Shown here: in pieces, positions 49,516 through 63,362 of the stretch
How the letters are laid out: every line of letters starts with the position of its first letter
Numbering within the stretch: the stretch's first letter is position 1
From: Plasmodium brasilianum
Taxonomy: Eukaryota; Apicomplexa; Aconoidasida; Haemosporida; Plasmodiidae
Direction of reading: 5' to 3'
Assembly (NCBI RefSeq): GCF_023973825.1
Contig: NC_090124.1
Location: 2,287,501-2,351,500, forward strand
Length of the DNA: 64,000 nucleotides
Translations under genes and position numbers: made by a program
Notes under the pieces: model-generated
Told to the model about the DNA's origin: nothing
What the model saw: only the letters and a program-made list of their open reading frames with translations
Database searches by the model: none

Positions 49516-50881
49516 ATGGAAAACGTAATGCATATTATTAATTATTTTAGAATTTATTTATGTATTTTTTTTTTTCGGCAAATTAAACCCTAGTATCATA
49601 TTAATATGAAAATGTTTATTGATTATAAAGGATAAAATATCATATATTTTTACTTAAATGTGTACAATATGGATAATTAATATATATTTCATTTTTTCTA
49701 TAATTTTCAGGATAATACTTATAACCATTTACCTTCATATAAATTTTATGAACAACTGAATAGCGATATCAATGAAGATGACAATGAAAGTGTGTACTGG
49801 GATTCCGTAGAACCATCTTTTGACAAAACCCTCTGGGCTCGTGATGTTTTTTTGAAACTAGAAAGAAACGTATTATCAGTAAACAGAAATCGTATAGAGG
49901 ATGTTTTCAGTAAAAAACATTGTTATGATTTGAATTATTGGTTATATGAGCAAGTATATAAAAATTTTGATCATAATGAGAAAGATGAAAATTTTTATAA
50001 AACTATTGACATTTTCGAAGATGGATGGAAGAGAATTAATAATAGTGAATTTCCAAATGAAGATAATGTATGTCATCCGGATCACACTTTGGTTGATATG
50101 GAATATTTGAAAGATGTTAAGAATCTGTTTGATCTTATTGAAGATTATGTTATTATTAAAGCTGAAGTTATTAGAGATACTAATAATGCATGTTACAAAT
50201 ATATTGAATATCTTAAACAAAAGGTTCCACTTTATTATGAGTGGGAAAATGTGTGCACAGTGGAAGAAGATAATATATGTACAAGGTACATTGATGATTA
50301 TACCAAGTATAATCCAAGAAATGTCTTAGAAAATTTGTCCGTCGTTGGACTTTCCCTTGCATCCGTATTCAATGATTGTTACCAAAATATTATAACTGTG
50401 TTTCAGGAATCAGAAAAGTTACCTCCCCGTACAGAATTAAAACAAAGAAATGCTTTAGGACAAATTGAAAGTACAGTGGTAAAAGTAGGAAGAACCTTGG
50501 CAGAAATTGGAGATGACGGAATGCAGTCAGGAGATATATTTATTGGTGTAAATGATTTCGTTTATTCGTTAATTTACGCAGTAAAAAGACTTAATTCTTA
50601 CGTTTTTGACCATTTCACAACAATGAATATTTTGTTGTTGGTAATATTAATGGCTCTTTTCATTTTTTGTAAGGTAAATATAATAAAACAGCACATAAAA
50701 ATATATACAATTTGACATTGCTATTATTAATTATTTTTTTTTTTTATAAAATTTTTTATTATTAAATGAAGATATTAGTTTTTTATTTTATGATTTTTGA
50801 ATTTTTTTTTTTTTTTTTTTGTGTTTTTAGTTTATTAGTGGACGATCCATGTCATGTAATGATAGTAAAAAAAAAAAATAA
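49516..50881 (+). CDS. pir: PIR superfamily variant protein (three exons, apparently intact)
   Basis: Join 49516-49524, 49711-50673 and 50831-50881, giving 340 residues. Exon 1 is tiny (MEN, before GT). Exon 2 opens after TAATTTTCAG with DNTYNHLPSYKFYEQLN, a vir/PIR-like opening. Exon 3 encodes FISGRSMSCNDSKKKK. All joins are in phase 0. PIR features include conserved-spaced Cys (about residues 74, 124, 164, 185, 193 and 226), CYDLNYWLYEQV, and ACYKYIEYLKQKVPLYYEW followed by C and then YIDDYTKYNPRNV. A single membrane segment near 309-322 (NILLLVILMALFIFC) precedes a short basic cytoplasmic tail. PIR proteins form the largest variant multigene family in Plasmodium and are linked to infected-cell surfaces and chronic infection; the role of this member is unknown. 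The exon 1 donor (GTAATG) is weak, so the first three residues are the least certain part. Confidence 0.9.
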
Positions 50882-53800
50882 TTTTGATGTAACGTTGATG
50901 ATGAAAAGAAGATATAATATAACGGAAATTAATAATATATAGTTAGGAATTTCTATAAAAAATTTTATCATACATATATAATCACTCCAACTGGTGCCAT
51001 ATAACCTATAGGAAGACAATGTAAAATAAGAGTTGAATAGGATTTAACTAATATTTAGCAGGCAAGTTTCAGGCGTAGTTCAATATAGAACTAAAAAAAA
51101 ATGTAGAAAAAATTAGCAAACATAATGTATATTTAAACATAGATAAATAAATAAATAAATAAATATATATATATATATATATATATGTGAAAGTATTATG
51201 TAATAATTGGAAAACTGTAGGATTAAGTGGTACGAGGAATGATATTAATGTCTAATTTTTTTAAAAAGAAGAGGATACCTTTAAATATAGGTAGTGTTTA
51301 GATACCACCTCTACAATGAATAAATTGAAAATAACTAAATATAATACTAAAAGCATAATAAACTATCAGTTAATTCTTGGAACGTATCAGTTATTGTGAA
51401 TTATTAAGTTAATTGAAAACACAAGAAATTGTATATATAAATAACTGTATGGAAAGGAATATGTAATGCAATATAATAATGTTTTAAAGTAAGCAATCAT
51501 TAACATGTGCTTTGAAACTGATGAGATTATTTGTCATTTATATTGCGTAAATGATGTGTAATGATGTATAAAATGTGAAAATAATCATATATTTGCTAGA
51601 TGTGATAACGAATTATTAAGGTGTTTAATCTAGATATACGATATGCATGATTGGGAAGGTCGATGTTATAAAGGTGTACGAATGTTGATGACATCATGGA
51701 ATGTATTTTAAGAAAAAGAAATTATACAACAGTACAAATAAAAATATGTTCTTTTTTACCATATATTTTTGTATATTTATCAAATTAAAAGAAACAAGAG
51801 CTAGTAATTAAATTTATATTCCAGATATTATTTGTATAAAACATTTACAGATTATACTTTTATTAGTAGAAAATACATTACATTTAAAATTACAAGAAGT
51901 CATTAAAATGATGTAAACATTTTTTAGTTGTTAATATTAAAATGCACTACTGCATATGAAGATAGTGCATATTATTTAAAAAAAAAAAGTGAAATAATCA
52001 GATATTTATTTATGTTTATTGATATATAAAGTTTATTATATATATGTATTCTTGCATGTTGTTATTTTAATATGTTTTCGTAACTATTAAAAAGAATGAT
52101 AAATTTTGTTCTATTTGTTGAATAAAATATTAAGAATTAATTTAAATATACAATATATAATGTTTAATTTCTATCAATAATACATTATTACATTTTTGTT
52201 TTTAAAACCCGAAGTTCATTTGTTAAATATGTATATATTTATGAATATATATTTTTCGTTTTTACATAAATAGTTTAGGCACTTTGTGCATTTTTTATGT
52301 TGTAATTAATAAAGTACAGAAAAGAAAAAAAAAAAAAAAAAAGGGAATGAAAAATATAAAGAAAATCCTAGATACCTTTCTATTTTGTACATGCACACAG
52401 GGAGAGAGCACCTTACATTAGTATAAAATAAAAGGAAACACAAAAGATGGAAGCATATAACATGTGACATTAACCATAATAAGGATAAGCCACCTAATAT
52501 GTATACTGTGTAATAAACAAAATTTATAATTTACTGGAGCATGGGAATAAAGCAAATTATTGGCACAACTGTTAGTTAATAAAATGGATTATTAAAACAT
52601 TTATAAATGAACAATGTATAAAGAACAAGCAGGGACATTATGTATATATAGAAGAGTTTAAAATAGAAATCAAAACAACCATTATGTTTGTGCTCTTGAC
52701 TAGCTATATGTGTACATAATTAAAATTGTTTATATTTATAACTTGACTATTAAATTTATATAAACATGAGTGTATCTCTTACGCATTAATCATTAATTAA
52801 TTCTGTTATTTATTCATTTGTATTTTTATATATTCATTTGTATATTTATTTATTCATTTATTTTTTTTTTAATTTTTTTTTTTTTTTTTTTTGTAAACAA
52901 TGGAAAATTTAACATATTTGAAACGTTATATTATTTTTCATTGATTTACATTTAGAATTTATTTATATGTATAAGCATTTGCCTTTAATTGAATTGCTTA
53001 ATAACAATTCTAAATTTAATCAATTGAATCATATTAAGAAACAATATCCATATGAATGTAATTTTATTAATGGAAAAAATATAATTATATATTAATATTA
53101 ATGCAACATGTTATGTTATATTTGACAAAATATACATAAAATTGTTATAAGAAATAAAGTAGTATAAATTGGACGGGGTACCAAATTGTTAAGGGTTTAT
53201 AACATATGTTTTAAGCCAATTTGTAAGCTACATTTTTTGACAGAAATATCTATTGTGTTTCAATAAACGTAACACTTACAAAATATTATGAAAAATAATT
53301 TAACTCATAGTCTCAATTACATTGTATTCAAGAAAAGAAAAACGTACAAATTAAATGTGAATATGGCTTTTTTTAATTATCCTTTTGCTTTGAAATAAAA
53401 TATAAATATTTAATAGAATTTACGTGAAACAAAAGAGGAAATAAGTATCAAATAAGATAAATATATTGCTTAAGTGCTAGAATATATACTACTTTTCAAA
53501 ATTTATTTATTATCCATAAAAAAATAAAAAAAATATAAATATAGTTTTTATATCCAAGTACTTACAGAACACATTAAACAAGACGGCTTTAATATCTTAA
53601 TGATATTGTTTTATATATTCGGTTATAACAAATGAGGTTGTTTCCTGATCCTTCTGGTACTTTTTTGAAAGAATTCATTTTGACTAATACTATGTATTAT
53701 TTAACATTATAAATAGTTTATAACTGTTAAATAATTATATATTTTTAGCGTTTTATTAACAGATTATGTATTATTGTTTGCTACTAATAGTGAATTTATG

Positions 53801-54480
53801 TGTATTCTCATAAAAGTTTGAAAGTAAAATTTTTTAAAGTATTTGTTTTTTTATTAATTTAATATTTATTTAGAAATATAATTTTAACAAAATAATAAAA
53901 AAAAATAAAAAAAAATGCACATCATACTTTATTAATTATGGTGAAAACTGTTAACATGCTGTTAATTTTTTTAAAGAATAATATTAAATCTAAAAGAATA
54001 TCATATGAAAAAACAAATTTCCTTTATTTATCAAAATACTTGTATGAGAAATTCTAATATGGGTTATATAGTCTTCCATTGATGTAAGGATAATAATGTT
54101 TAATTATTATTTTCCAGCTCATTCTGTTTTTTGTGTATCTTTTAGATCTTAGTGTTTTATTTTTAAAAGGTAATACTATATTGTATATTCAAGTCTAATA
54201 ATTTCTATGAATTAATTTTTTTGTTTCATTTTTGTCTTTCATTATATAAATCTTAGAATCGAAAAAACTTATTAAATAAGACATAAAATTTAATTATTAA
54301 CAAATGATTTGAAGAAAATAAAAAGATAAATAAGTTGCCATATCAACCATTAAGAGAATTTTTTTTACATAATTTAGAAGTCTATAAAAATTTAGAAGTC
54401 AATTAAGATGTAATGCAAATTTTTTAAGTCTTGAAAGAATAAATACTGCAAAATTTAAAGTGTAATATAGAAGGACGGTA
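50882..54480. other. Subtelomeric spacer after the PIR gene
   Basis: No intact gene. An ATAA tetramer and (TA)n run lies at about 51146-51185, an A run near 52325-52342, and a T run near 52875-52892. Short patches near 51640-51710 and 53600-53700 translate to mixed residues for 20-30 codons only. They may be gene scraps but have no assignable family. Confidence 0.5.
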
Positions 54481-54489
54481 GAATTAAAC

Positions 54490-55195
54490 TGACATATGTT
54501 AGACAATTTAGAAGAAAATGTAGTATTATTTAAACATATATTTGAAAATTTAGTATAGAACTTAAGAAAAAATTAGGAGAAAACACATATACTTTGGATT
54601 TTCTAAAAGAAATATAGAATGGTGAACATAAAATTGTGGAATTTTCAGGAGAAAATATATTTGGAAAATGTAGCGTAAAATACGAAGCAAATACAAAATG
54701 AAATGAAGATATATCATATATATTAGAACAAGTTGAAGGAGGTATTGAAAAACTGTATTATATGTGTTATAAGAAATGTAAAATTATATGAAAGTCTATT
54801 ATATAAATTGTAGTATTATGAGGAATTAAAAGAATATATAAATTATATAATAGAAGTTGTCTAAAACTTAAAATAAGAAGTTGAATAATTAAAGCATGTT
54901 TTATTAGACATTTTACCTAAGGATAAAGATAATACTAATGTAACAGTAAAAATGCCAAAAGAAAATTTGTGAAAAAGATAACTGGAAAAGTAGGTGACAA
55001 TTAATTTTCAGCTTAAAGAAGCAGAGGGAAATGTATAGGGAATAATTAAAAAATCTAAAATATATTATTCAACAGTAAGGTAGTATTATATGGAAAAGAT
55101 GGACGGAATCGAGAAAGAAGTATTTAAAGTATTAGCTCATGATGACTCATGGTTTATACTTTGACTTTAACTTACCATTCATTTAAAAATATAAA
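54490..55195 (+). pseudogene. Decayed coding tract, family not assigned
   Basis: Reading forward across 54490-55195, protein-like fragments appear in a loosely consistent order, broken by many stops and frame changes. They include MLDNLEENVVLFKHIFENL, HVLLDILPKDKDNTNV, and near the end MEKMDGIEKEVFKVLAHDDS followed by WFIL. Their charged, helical, Trp-containing character resembles the body of a Plasmodium exported helical protein. No start, signal exon or PEXEL was located. It could be an exon of an exported or surface protein, but I cannot choose a family. The call that it is a relic rests on composition and residue variety rather than a homologue. Confidence 0.45.
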
Positions 55196-58100
55196 AAAAA
55201 GGTAAATAAAAATGATGTGTTTTTTCCAATTTATAGGTACATTTTTACTTATTTAGTAGAATAACAATACTTTTTTAGATATGTTTATTATAAGTAATGG
55301 AATACATAATAGAAAATATAAAAACATATCATAAAAAAACCGTAGTTTTAATGCAATAAGTTGTTTATTTGTTAAAATTTTACTATATAAAAAGAGAAAC
55401 TAAATTATGTTTGTATGTTCTTAATTTTTTTAAGAGCTTTTTTTTTACGTTTACTTTTTTAAATTGTTTATTTCAGAATACACCTTGAATATTAGTTAAT
55501 ATTTATTAATAAGAGAATTTTTATTATTATTTGTTTTTTTTTTCAAACTATTTATTTTGTTCATTTATTTAATACTGCTTCATTTAGTTAACATGACGTG
55601 TATTTTTACAGGATTTAATTTTAATTTATATATAGGTTTGTATGAAGGCTTGGTATATATATATATAGATATATATATAATTACATACATTATAATTAAT
55701 TTACGAACTTTTAAGGTAGATTTTACGAAATAAAATTAATTAGCTAATTTGAACCATTTTAATTTTTAAGGAAATACTAAGTTATATTATAGGGGTGAAA
55801 TAATTTTATATATGTAATGGCTTATTAAATATTATAGAAATAACTAGTTGGAAAGCATAGTTACCTATATCATGAATGAACATGTTACTTTATTCTTATT
55901 ATTTTAATAGGTTCTAATACTTTCAAATTAGAATATCAGTCTTTTTATGTATCAATACTTCAGTTAAATAGGAAAAATAAAAGTTTTCCAAAGTTCTACA
56001 ATTAGGAGATACTAATTTTTACTACTTTTAATTTATAGTATATACACTTTTATAAATTTATATTTGGCACAAAAGTTCACATCAATTTTTGCTACAACTA
56101 CTAGAGTTTAATATATTTTAGAATGTATAATTTAATCGAAAGGACGATATATTTATATATTTTTTAGTGGAAACTGTTGGAACATATAAAACAAGATATT
56201 ATCATTTGGAGGATTGAGCATAGTATAAATAATTAGTTCACAAGGATAATTTTAAGAAAAATAAAATATATTTAGTTTTTATAACAAAATATTTCTTTTT
56301 TATTGTTTGAGCAATAATTTTTTTTTTAATATTCCTTATAACAAATAATAAAAGAAATATATAATTATTGTCCATACTTTTACGTCAACATATAGAATAA
56401 ATAATTAATTGTTTTATATAATATAAAGAGTAAGAATATTATAATATAAAATTTTTTGTTTTTAAGGGTATTCTAAACTTACAATATTATATACAAACAT
56501 ATTATCTGTTTAATTAACTCAGCAACTGTTGTTTTTTACATTATATATGTGTATATACATATGTTTTACTATATTATATAGGCAGAACAGCACAATATCA
56601 CTGTATACTTAGAACATTGACATTAAAGAATGCGTAATAGAAACAATTAAAATAGTAAATATACTTTTGAAGACATTATAATTTTTTTTAATAGGTAATT
56701 TGTCTATAAATTATAACATGAATTTACTTTCGAAAAGGCAACACTTTTGTGACAACAATTACTATATGAAAATGAATGAGTTAATGTTTATTAAAAAATG
56801 TATGCTCTTTAACTATTATTAATGTTTTTAATATTCAATATTTAATGAATTTTAGAAAATCAGAAAAATTTAGATGTTTTTATTTTTTAATTGTAGTAAT
56901 ATTAACAATAACTTTTCTTTAATGAGTACTAGTTACGTAAAAAAAAAAAAAAAATTATGAATTCTTAAGTTATATAGTATGTGGTCCCTATTAAATGCAT
57001 ACTGAATTATTACATCGTGAGTGTTATATACTTTTTTCATATTTTTAAATTTATTTTTTAATTATCATATGTGTACATACAATTTTTTTTTTTTTTTTTT
57101 TGTTACTAATTTGTCAAAAGTAATATGCTTCAATAGGGAAATTATGTAATTATAAATGCTATATGAACATCATAAAATAGTAAATCAATATAGTTAAAAA
57201 TAAATATAAAATTCCTACAAATATAATAGGATGAAAAACTATTTACATTACATTTTTAGATTACACACACAAAATAATAAATTTTTAATACGATGAGTTT
57301 TTCAAAATACTAATAAATAATTGTTAATAGTATGTTATATTTATGTAATTATTTTTTTTTAGATTACATATAAGGAAGCATGTAAATATTCTTATGGAAT
57401 AATAATTTGAGAAGAGAATAAAAAATTAAAGAAAAAATACATGAATTTTTTGAATGAATTATAACATTATATAATCAAGTTGTATGTTTAATTTTAAAAA
57501 TGGTTTTATAAATTCACATCAAAAATTATGTATTCAAAAAATGTAAGAATAATTCTTTTCTTCCTTTTTTTTTTATTTTGAAAAATAATATTATATATAA
57601 TAGTATTATTAAGAAATGAAAATTAAATAAAATTAATACAAAAAAAAATTATGCAAATTTAATTATATAAAAATTCATTGTTATTTTACTGTTTGAAAAA
57701 ATTAAAGAACACAATGAAAATGTGTTTTCCTATTTTAATATATATTGTATGCATTTTTCTAATTTTATTCTATTTAATATGTAACTATTTCTATTGTGTC
57801 TAAAATATAAAGACTTTTCTAACACTTTTATTTTAACTTAAGAAAATTTATTTGGATTTCTTTTTACAATTTTTTTTTTAAAATATATTTTTTTTTTTCA
57901 TTACAAATTTGTTTTAAATAATTTATTTACAAATAAGTTTACATTATAACTGTGATATACAAGAAAATGATCTTTTAATTTACTCATTATTTAAAATGAA
58001 GAGGAATAGAAGTTCTAATTTTGATACTATCATATGATGACTATTTTATAAATAATAAAATTTTAATTAAAATTTTGGTACAACAAATATATTCTATTTA

Positions 58101-59213
58101 ATAAAAAATATTTATATTTTTGATATATTACATTTACCTTTAAATAACATATTTGTACCATCATAATATTTTTCAATTTTTTAGTTTATGTTCTGTAAAT
58201 TATAGCAAAAACACATATAATTGCCCTAAATATTTGTGAAATGTTTAGAAAAGATTTATAGTTACATAACTTTGAATAATCTAGACATATGATTATTCGC
58301 GATAGTCAAAACGTCTTTATGTCCAAATGTATATACAATAAATACCTCAAAATATCCAAAAGGATAAATATTTATTTTAATATGTATATTATAATTTACA
58401 ATCATGGATATTAAAAAACGATTAGTTGCACATCGCATCATATTATTGGAACTGTAAAATAAATGCATAAAAAGTAAATTTTATGTATTATTACATCACT
58501 ATGTAATATAATAGATTACTATTAATTCGATTTTTACTTTAATTAACAGTATGTCTGTCATATTATAATTAGGGCATTCCTACAAATTAATAATGAAAGA
58601 TAATTAAATAACATTTAGGACTGAAAAATACTGAATCATATTTTATAACTAGCAAAAAAGAATAATTAATAAATCAATAAATTATGAGGTATTATTTCTA
58701 ATATGTAGTTTTTCATATATAGATAAAAAGGAGTATACAATCTGCTTAACATGAATCTATAAATAGTGAATATTATTATCACATTATTGTTACTAGATGG
58801 TATAAAATTAATTTTTTCTTCTAAAATAATTGATTATATCGTACTTTTTGATTATTTTATTTATCATTTAAAATAATATAAACTTTATTATTGAAAATAA
58901 AAATCTAAGTATTAAGACATTTTTTAATTTTTCCTTTTTTCTGTAGAATAATTTTAAGATAAAAAAATGTTTTATGGACGCTATAAAATAATTTATATTC
59001 CTAATATTCAACACAGGATCCTATAGAATTATTTAATGTAAATGATCCCAAAGAAGAAAAGCACGAATAATTACGTTAAAATTTTTTATATAAAAAATTA
59101 ACATAAACATTTATTTTAATATCCTATAGTTGTTATAGCACAAATAAAAAGTATTTTATATATATATTGCATTTATGTATATTGTTATAGTTACTTTTTT
59201 ATTATTGATTTAA
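55196..59213. other. Subtelomeric spacer, no gene recognised
   Basis: About 4 kb of A+T-rich DNA with T tracts near 57082-57100 and A tracts near 56939-56954. The short minus-strand frame at 58262-58468 has mixed residues but no signal, motif or splice support. Sequence upstream of 59214 should hold the lost first exon of the PIR pseudogene, but it could not be recognised. Confidence 0.5.
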
Positions 59214-60365
59214 AGAGAAAGGCTTTAAAATATTTCCTGTCCAATAAAGTACATGAAGAATTGAATATCAGTGATAATATAAACTGATATTGTAGTAACT
59301 GTAAATATATCTTAGAGTTAGAAATCGATTACAGAGATATTAGTCATCTTTGTAAAAATTCATAATGAAATCTAAGAACACAATTAAGTAATATTCAAGA
59401 TGAGATAAAATGTAAAGATGATGGCTCCATATATTTTATTTATTCGATAAGTGAGGAAATAATAAAAAATTTTGCTTAGTAAGACAAAAAAAATATATTA
59501 AATACCTTTGTTTATTTTTTTTATTACTAAACATATGGAGGTAACGTATGATATTAATTTTTTGTTAATGGGAAAAGAAATTCATAAAAATTTTAAATTA
59601 ATGGAAAATTAGTTTAGTGAACTTTCAATATCACTACTGTGTAAGTACAATATATCGTATAATTTTAATCAATATATTTCTAAAATTAATGAAGTAATAG
59701 GAAAAAGGTTTGGTAATAATTATGAATTAATCTTTTGTAAAGATTGTTTTTGTTATTTTGGTTGCATTTTCCAAGGATGTACAGAGGTAAAAGATTTATT
59801 TGATTATTTTAACAATTTACGTTAGTATGGAAGGAAAATTTATTTTGTTAACTGTAAACAACAAATATATTGATGGTATCTCACTTATATTAATAAAATT
59901 TATGTAAATAATATTGATTGATGTTGTACTTGATTTCTTAGTTCTAATAGTTTTATGTACAATTGTCTAGATTATTTTAAATGTGATTAAGTATGTAATC
60001 CAAAAAATACCATATATAACTTAATATGTTAACTATATATGTAGTGTAAGAGCCAAGGTCAAAAACATTTATTTGAAATAATTGAACAATTAGCTAATTT
60101 TTAAATTTCTTATTCACAAATTAACGCTTCCCCTGTGAATTTCACTTGATAATAAAAGGGCATCACTATTTCTGAAATATCCTATGTATTTAAGTGTGTA
60201 GATAATGATGTTCACGGAGAAAATTAAAGTGGATTTCTATCGAAAACCTTAAAAAACGAATAATTTGATGTGAATTTTTCTGATCCTTTCCTTATTATCG
60301 TGTTCGCTGTTATGACAATTCGGGGGAATACTTATCGTATTTTTGCTTTTCTATAAAGTAAATAA
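59214..60365 (+). pseudogene. pir: PIR superfamily pseudogene, plus strand
   Basis: A degenerate PIR exon 2. Recognisable pieces in order are NCKYILELEIDYRDISHLCK (about 59299-59360), then IQDEIKCKDDGS and IYFIYSISEEIIKNF (about 59396-59475), then Cys-rich fragments such as ELIFCKDCFCYFGC (about 59727-59770), and finally a membrane-segment-like stretch near 60280-60350 (DPFLIIVFAVMTI, then ILIVFLLFYK in another frame). In-frame stops (the first a TGA just after 59281) and several frameshifts break it. The upstream end follows an AG after a T-rich stretch, as for exon 2 of PIR genes. The order of pieces and their Cys pattern support PIR; the exact borders are approximate. Confidence 0.72.
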
Positions 60366-61583
60366 AATTGAAATATAAATACTATTTGTTATTGCTACTA
60401 TTCACTTTAGGGAAAATTTTATAGTTATAAAGTAATTTTATTTATGTTCTTTATTTATCATATATCAATATTTTTATTAACCTTGAATGTTATATATATA
60501 AAACGGGTATAAAGGGAATCAAAGAAATTAAGAATAATGCTTGAAAAAAATATAATTATTAATTATTAACGTATTGTTTGGAGTGGGCCCATCTATATTT
60601 GGGGTGTAGGAGGATTCATCTCACTTATACTGTATATAAGTTTTAACTACAATGCAACGTAGAATATCTATCTGATAAAGATGTCAATGTTAAAAATGTT
60701 GTTTACTGGGCTAAAATTTTAATTCTATTTTATTGAAAGGGAACGAATAATTATAAAAGTTTAAAATAAAATTAGTCACTAAGGAAATATATATATATTC
60801 TTTTTAATTTTTGAATAATTCTTTTAATATAAGATTGTTACTTTTTATTTATATAATGTTATTGTTGTTGTTTATGCTACTTTTGTTTCGCCTTTTCTTT
60901 TTTGATTTTTTTTTTATATGTATATCCTTTTTTGTTTTTTTTTCGGATACCTAGGTAATCAATATAACATAATATTATTGTGTACGAAAATTATGATTTG
61001 CTTTGTAATCTTGTTTTATATATTTATGTTTTAAGAATATATATTTTGCATTCGAGGGAAAAGCTCATACATAAGTGGATTTTTCTTCTACTGCCTCTTA
61101 CAATAGTTTTGTATTTATGTTAACGTTTTTATCGAATAATTTTTCTATTAATCTTTTTTTATTTTTTATATACAGGTATTTAATTCTCTATTTTTAGTTT
61201 TTATTATTTATTAATATCAAGTCATGTAACTTTTTGTAAAACGTAGTATTCGGAGTATTAATGCAAATAATATAAATTATGATTTTCGTATCAAGAATGT
61301 CCTTGAGAATGATAAATTATATTATGGAAACTTCCTTTATAATTTCTATTTATTTTTCTATATGTCTTTCTTAAGGATTCTCTTTTTTCTTCTTCAACTT
61401 TGTTAAATTTAATTCTTTTTTTTTCCTTAGTAAATGATTACTTGACCAGGATTTCAATGGAGTAAACTAAATTAAAAATTATATATATATTTATATATAC
61501 TGAAAAATATCATTTTTTTGTTTTGGTTATTTTTTTCAAAAATGAATTATACGAATTATGGTACAATATTCACAATATAAATT
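60366..61583. other. Spacer between two converging PIR relics
   Basis: About 1.2 kb, T-rich from about 60800 to 61450. No coding region was recognised on either strand. Confidence 0.55.
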
Positions 61584-62275
61584 TTAATTTTTATTAACCA
61601 TATATAAAAGAAATAAAGTGAAAGATGCTAGTAATACAGAAAACGTTAAAATATAAACAAATACGTAACTTTTGGGCGATAGAAATTTTGGTACGTGTGG
61701 ATAATCTTGTACACTTTTCATTAGTTTATTATATACTTCCTTAAAATGATTTAACTCCTTACAAAAATAGTTATTTTAATTTTTTTTACATTCCTTGTAG
61801 TCGTTAATATAGAATTCAAAACATGTTTAGGGATATTCACAATTACCTCTTGAAGATTTACCTTCTTAAGTAATAAATTTGTCAAAATCATAATATAAAC
61901 TATGTAGACCTTTATGTTTTTTAAAAATATCAGGATTAATTTTTTTTTTTTATTTCTTCCTCACATATACTAATATGATTTGATGCAAGTAGTTTATATT
62001 CATCAAACAAACTATCGTTATTATGAAATATATGTTTATTTAGCAGATAATTCAAGTATTTACAAATATTAGAACTATTTGAAATATAATGCATCTTTAT
62101 ATAAGTTAAGTGTTTATAAAACATTTGATATGTGCAGTTAAATGAAGAACCAATATCAGGGCCTAATGTAACTGAATAGGGTGTTGTAAAAAGGGTACCC
62201 TCATTTTCACTATATTGTTCGTGGTCTAAGTTAAATTTTTTTTTTATATTCAAGAAATGATTTCACGCAGTTATA
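61584..62275 (-). pseudogene. pir: PIR superfamily pseudogene, minus strand
   Basis: Read on the minus strand from an acceptor (TTATTTTTAG at about 62285-62276), exon 2 opens with a Cys-containing stretch. It then gives YSVTLGPDIGSSFNCTYQMF, CKYLNYLLNKHIF, SLFDEYKLL, LHSLYYDFDKFIT, FYINDYKECKKN, CKELNHFKEVYNKLM, SVQDYPHVPKFLSPKSY and a membrane segment (VFVYILTFSVLLASFTLFLLY), ending with a stop at 61586-61584. This is the full PIR order: Cys-rich domain, DYKECK-type motif, hinge, membrane helix. Several in-frame stops and at least one frameshift interrupt it. An open piece of 105 codons remains at 62253-61936. Exon 1 was not found. Confidence 0.8.
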
Positions 62276-63328
62276 CTAAAAATAAAAAGAAAAAATTATA
62301 ATATGTAAATGAGCAATATCTTAATTTCTTAAAAAAATATGTTTCATTTCTAGAACGTTGAATTTCTGAAATATCATGTATCTATATAATAATTGTATCA
62401 AAAAGATAAAATATGAAGTCTGGTCTTACACTTTTGAACGTCCCTATATTTTAAAATGTGCGAATTAGGTAACAAAAATTACAGTCATATCAAGTGAATA
62501 GTTAATAGTGTTAAAACATGGTATATAATACATTGATGTTTAGTGTGTAACTTTATTCATATATAGAATTTAAAAAAAAAATTTCATAACACAGTTTTCC
62601 CTTTAATTTTTGCTTAATAGTAAAATGAGCACATTTTGAATAGTATAAAAAAAAAAAGTTTTGCATGTAAATATAATAAGTTGAAAAACAGGATAACTAC
62701 GTCGAAATTAAAATATTTTATAGAAGTAATACGCTTTCGGATTATTTTAGTACATACGGGGATTATATTATTGCATTGATATATTATACGGGAAAATAAA
62801 TTAATTTTAGTGCTTTTACCTATAAATTGAAGGTTATATAGAAATATCTATTTAAGAAACATTTTTTATATTTTATAATTCTATAAATGGATATGTATCA
62901 TCTCTTTAAAATGTATAAATTTTTCTTTTTTTTTAATGATTAAATGTTTTTAAGGTTAAAATAATACCTTTCAAATTATTTCAATTAATTATTATTATAG
63001 ATTATAATGATATATGTGTTCGTTAAGAAACCAAAATCATTATTATAACTGAAATTAAGATTTAAATAGATGAAAAAGAAATTTAACTAATATATAAATA
63101 TAATATATGATAATAAATTATCTTTCGTTCAATTAAAAATACGATTCTTGTTTTTCAAAAATAAAATACATTTAATTATAAGTGTATTATTCAATAGATA
63201 CACTAAATCGTGTAATTATAAACTAATCGATAAATTCTCTCCATTCTATTACATTGGGAAGTTGAGGTTTCTATTTTCTCTTTATCACATTTGACTTAGT
63301 ATAAAATGCATATTTATCGTTTCACAAT

Positions 63329-63362
<34 letters not shown>

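Noticed and set aside
50114..50329. 71-codon frame overlapping the PIR gene in another frame
   Set aside because: Shadow of PIR exon 2.
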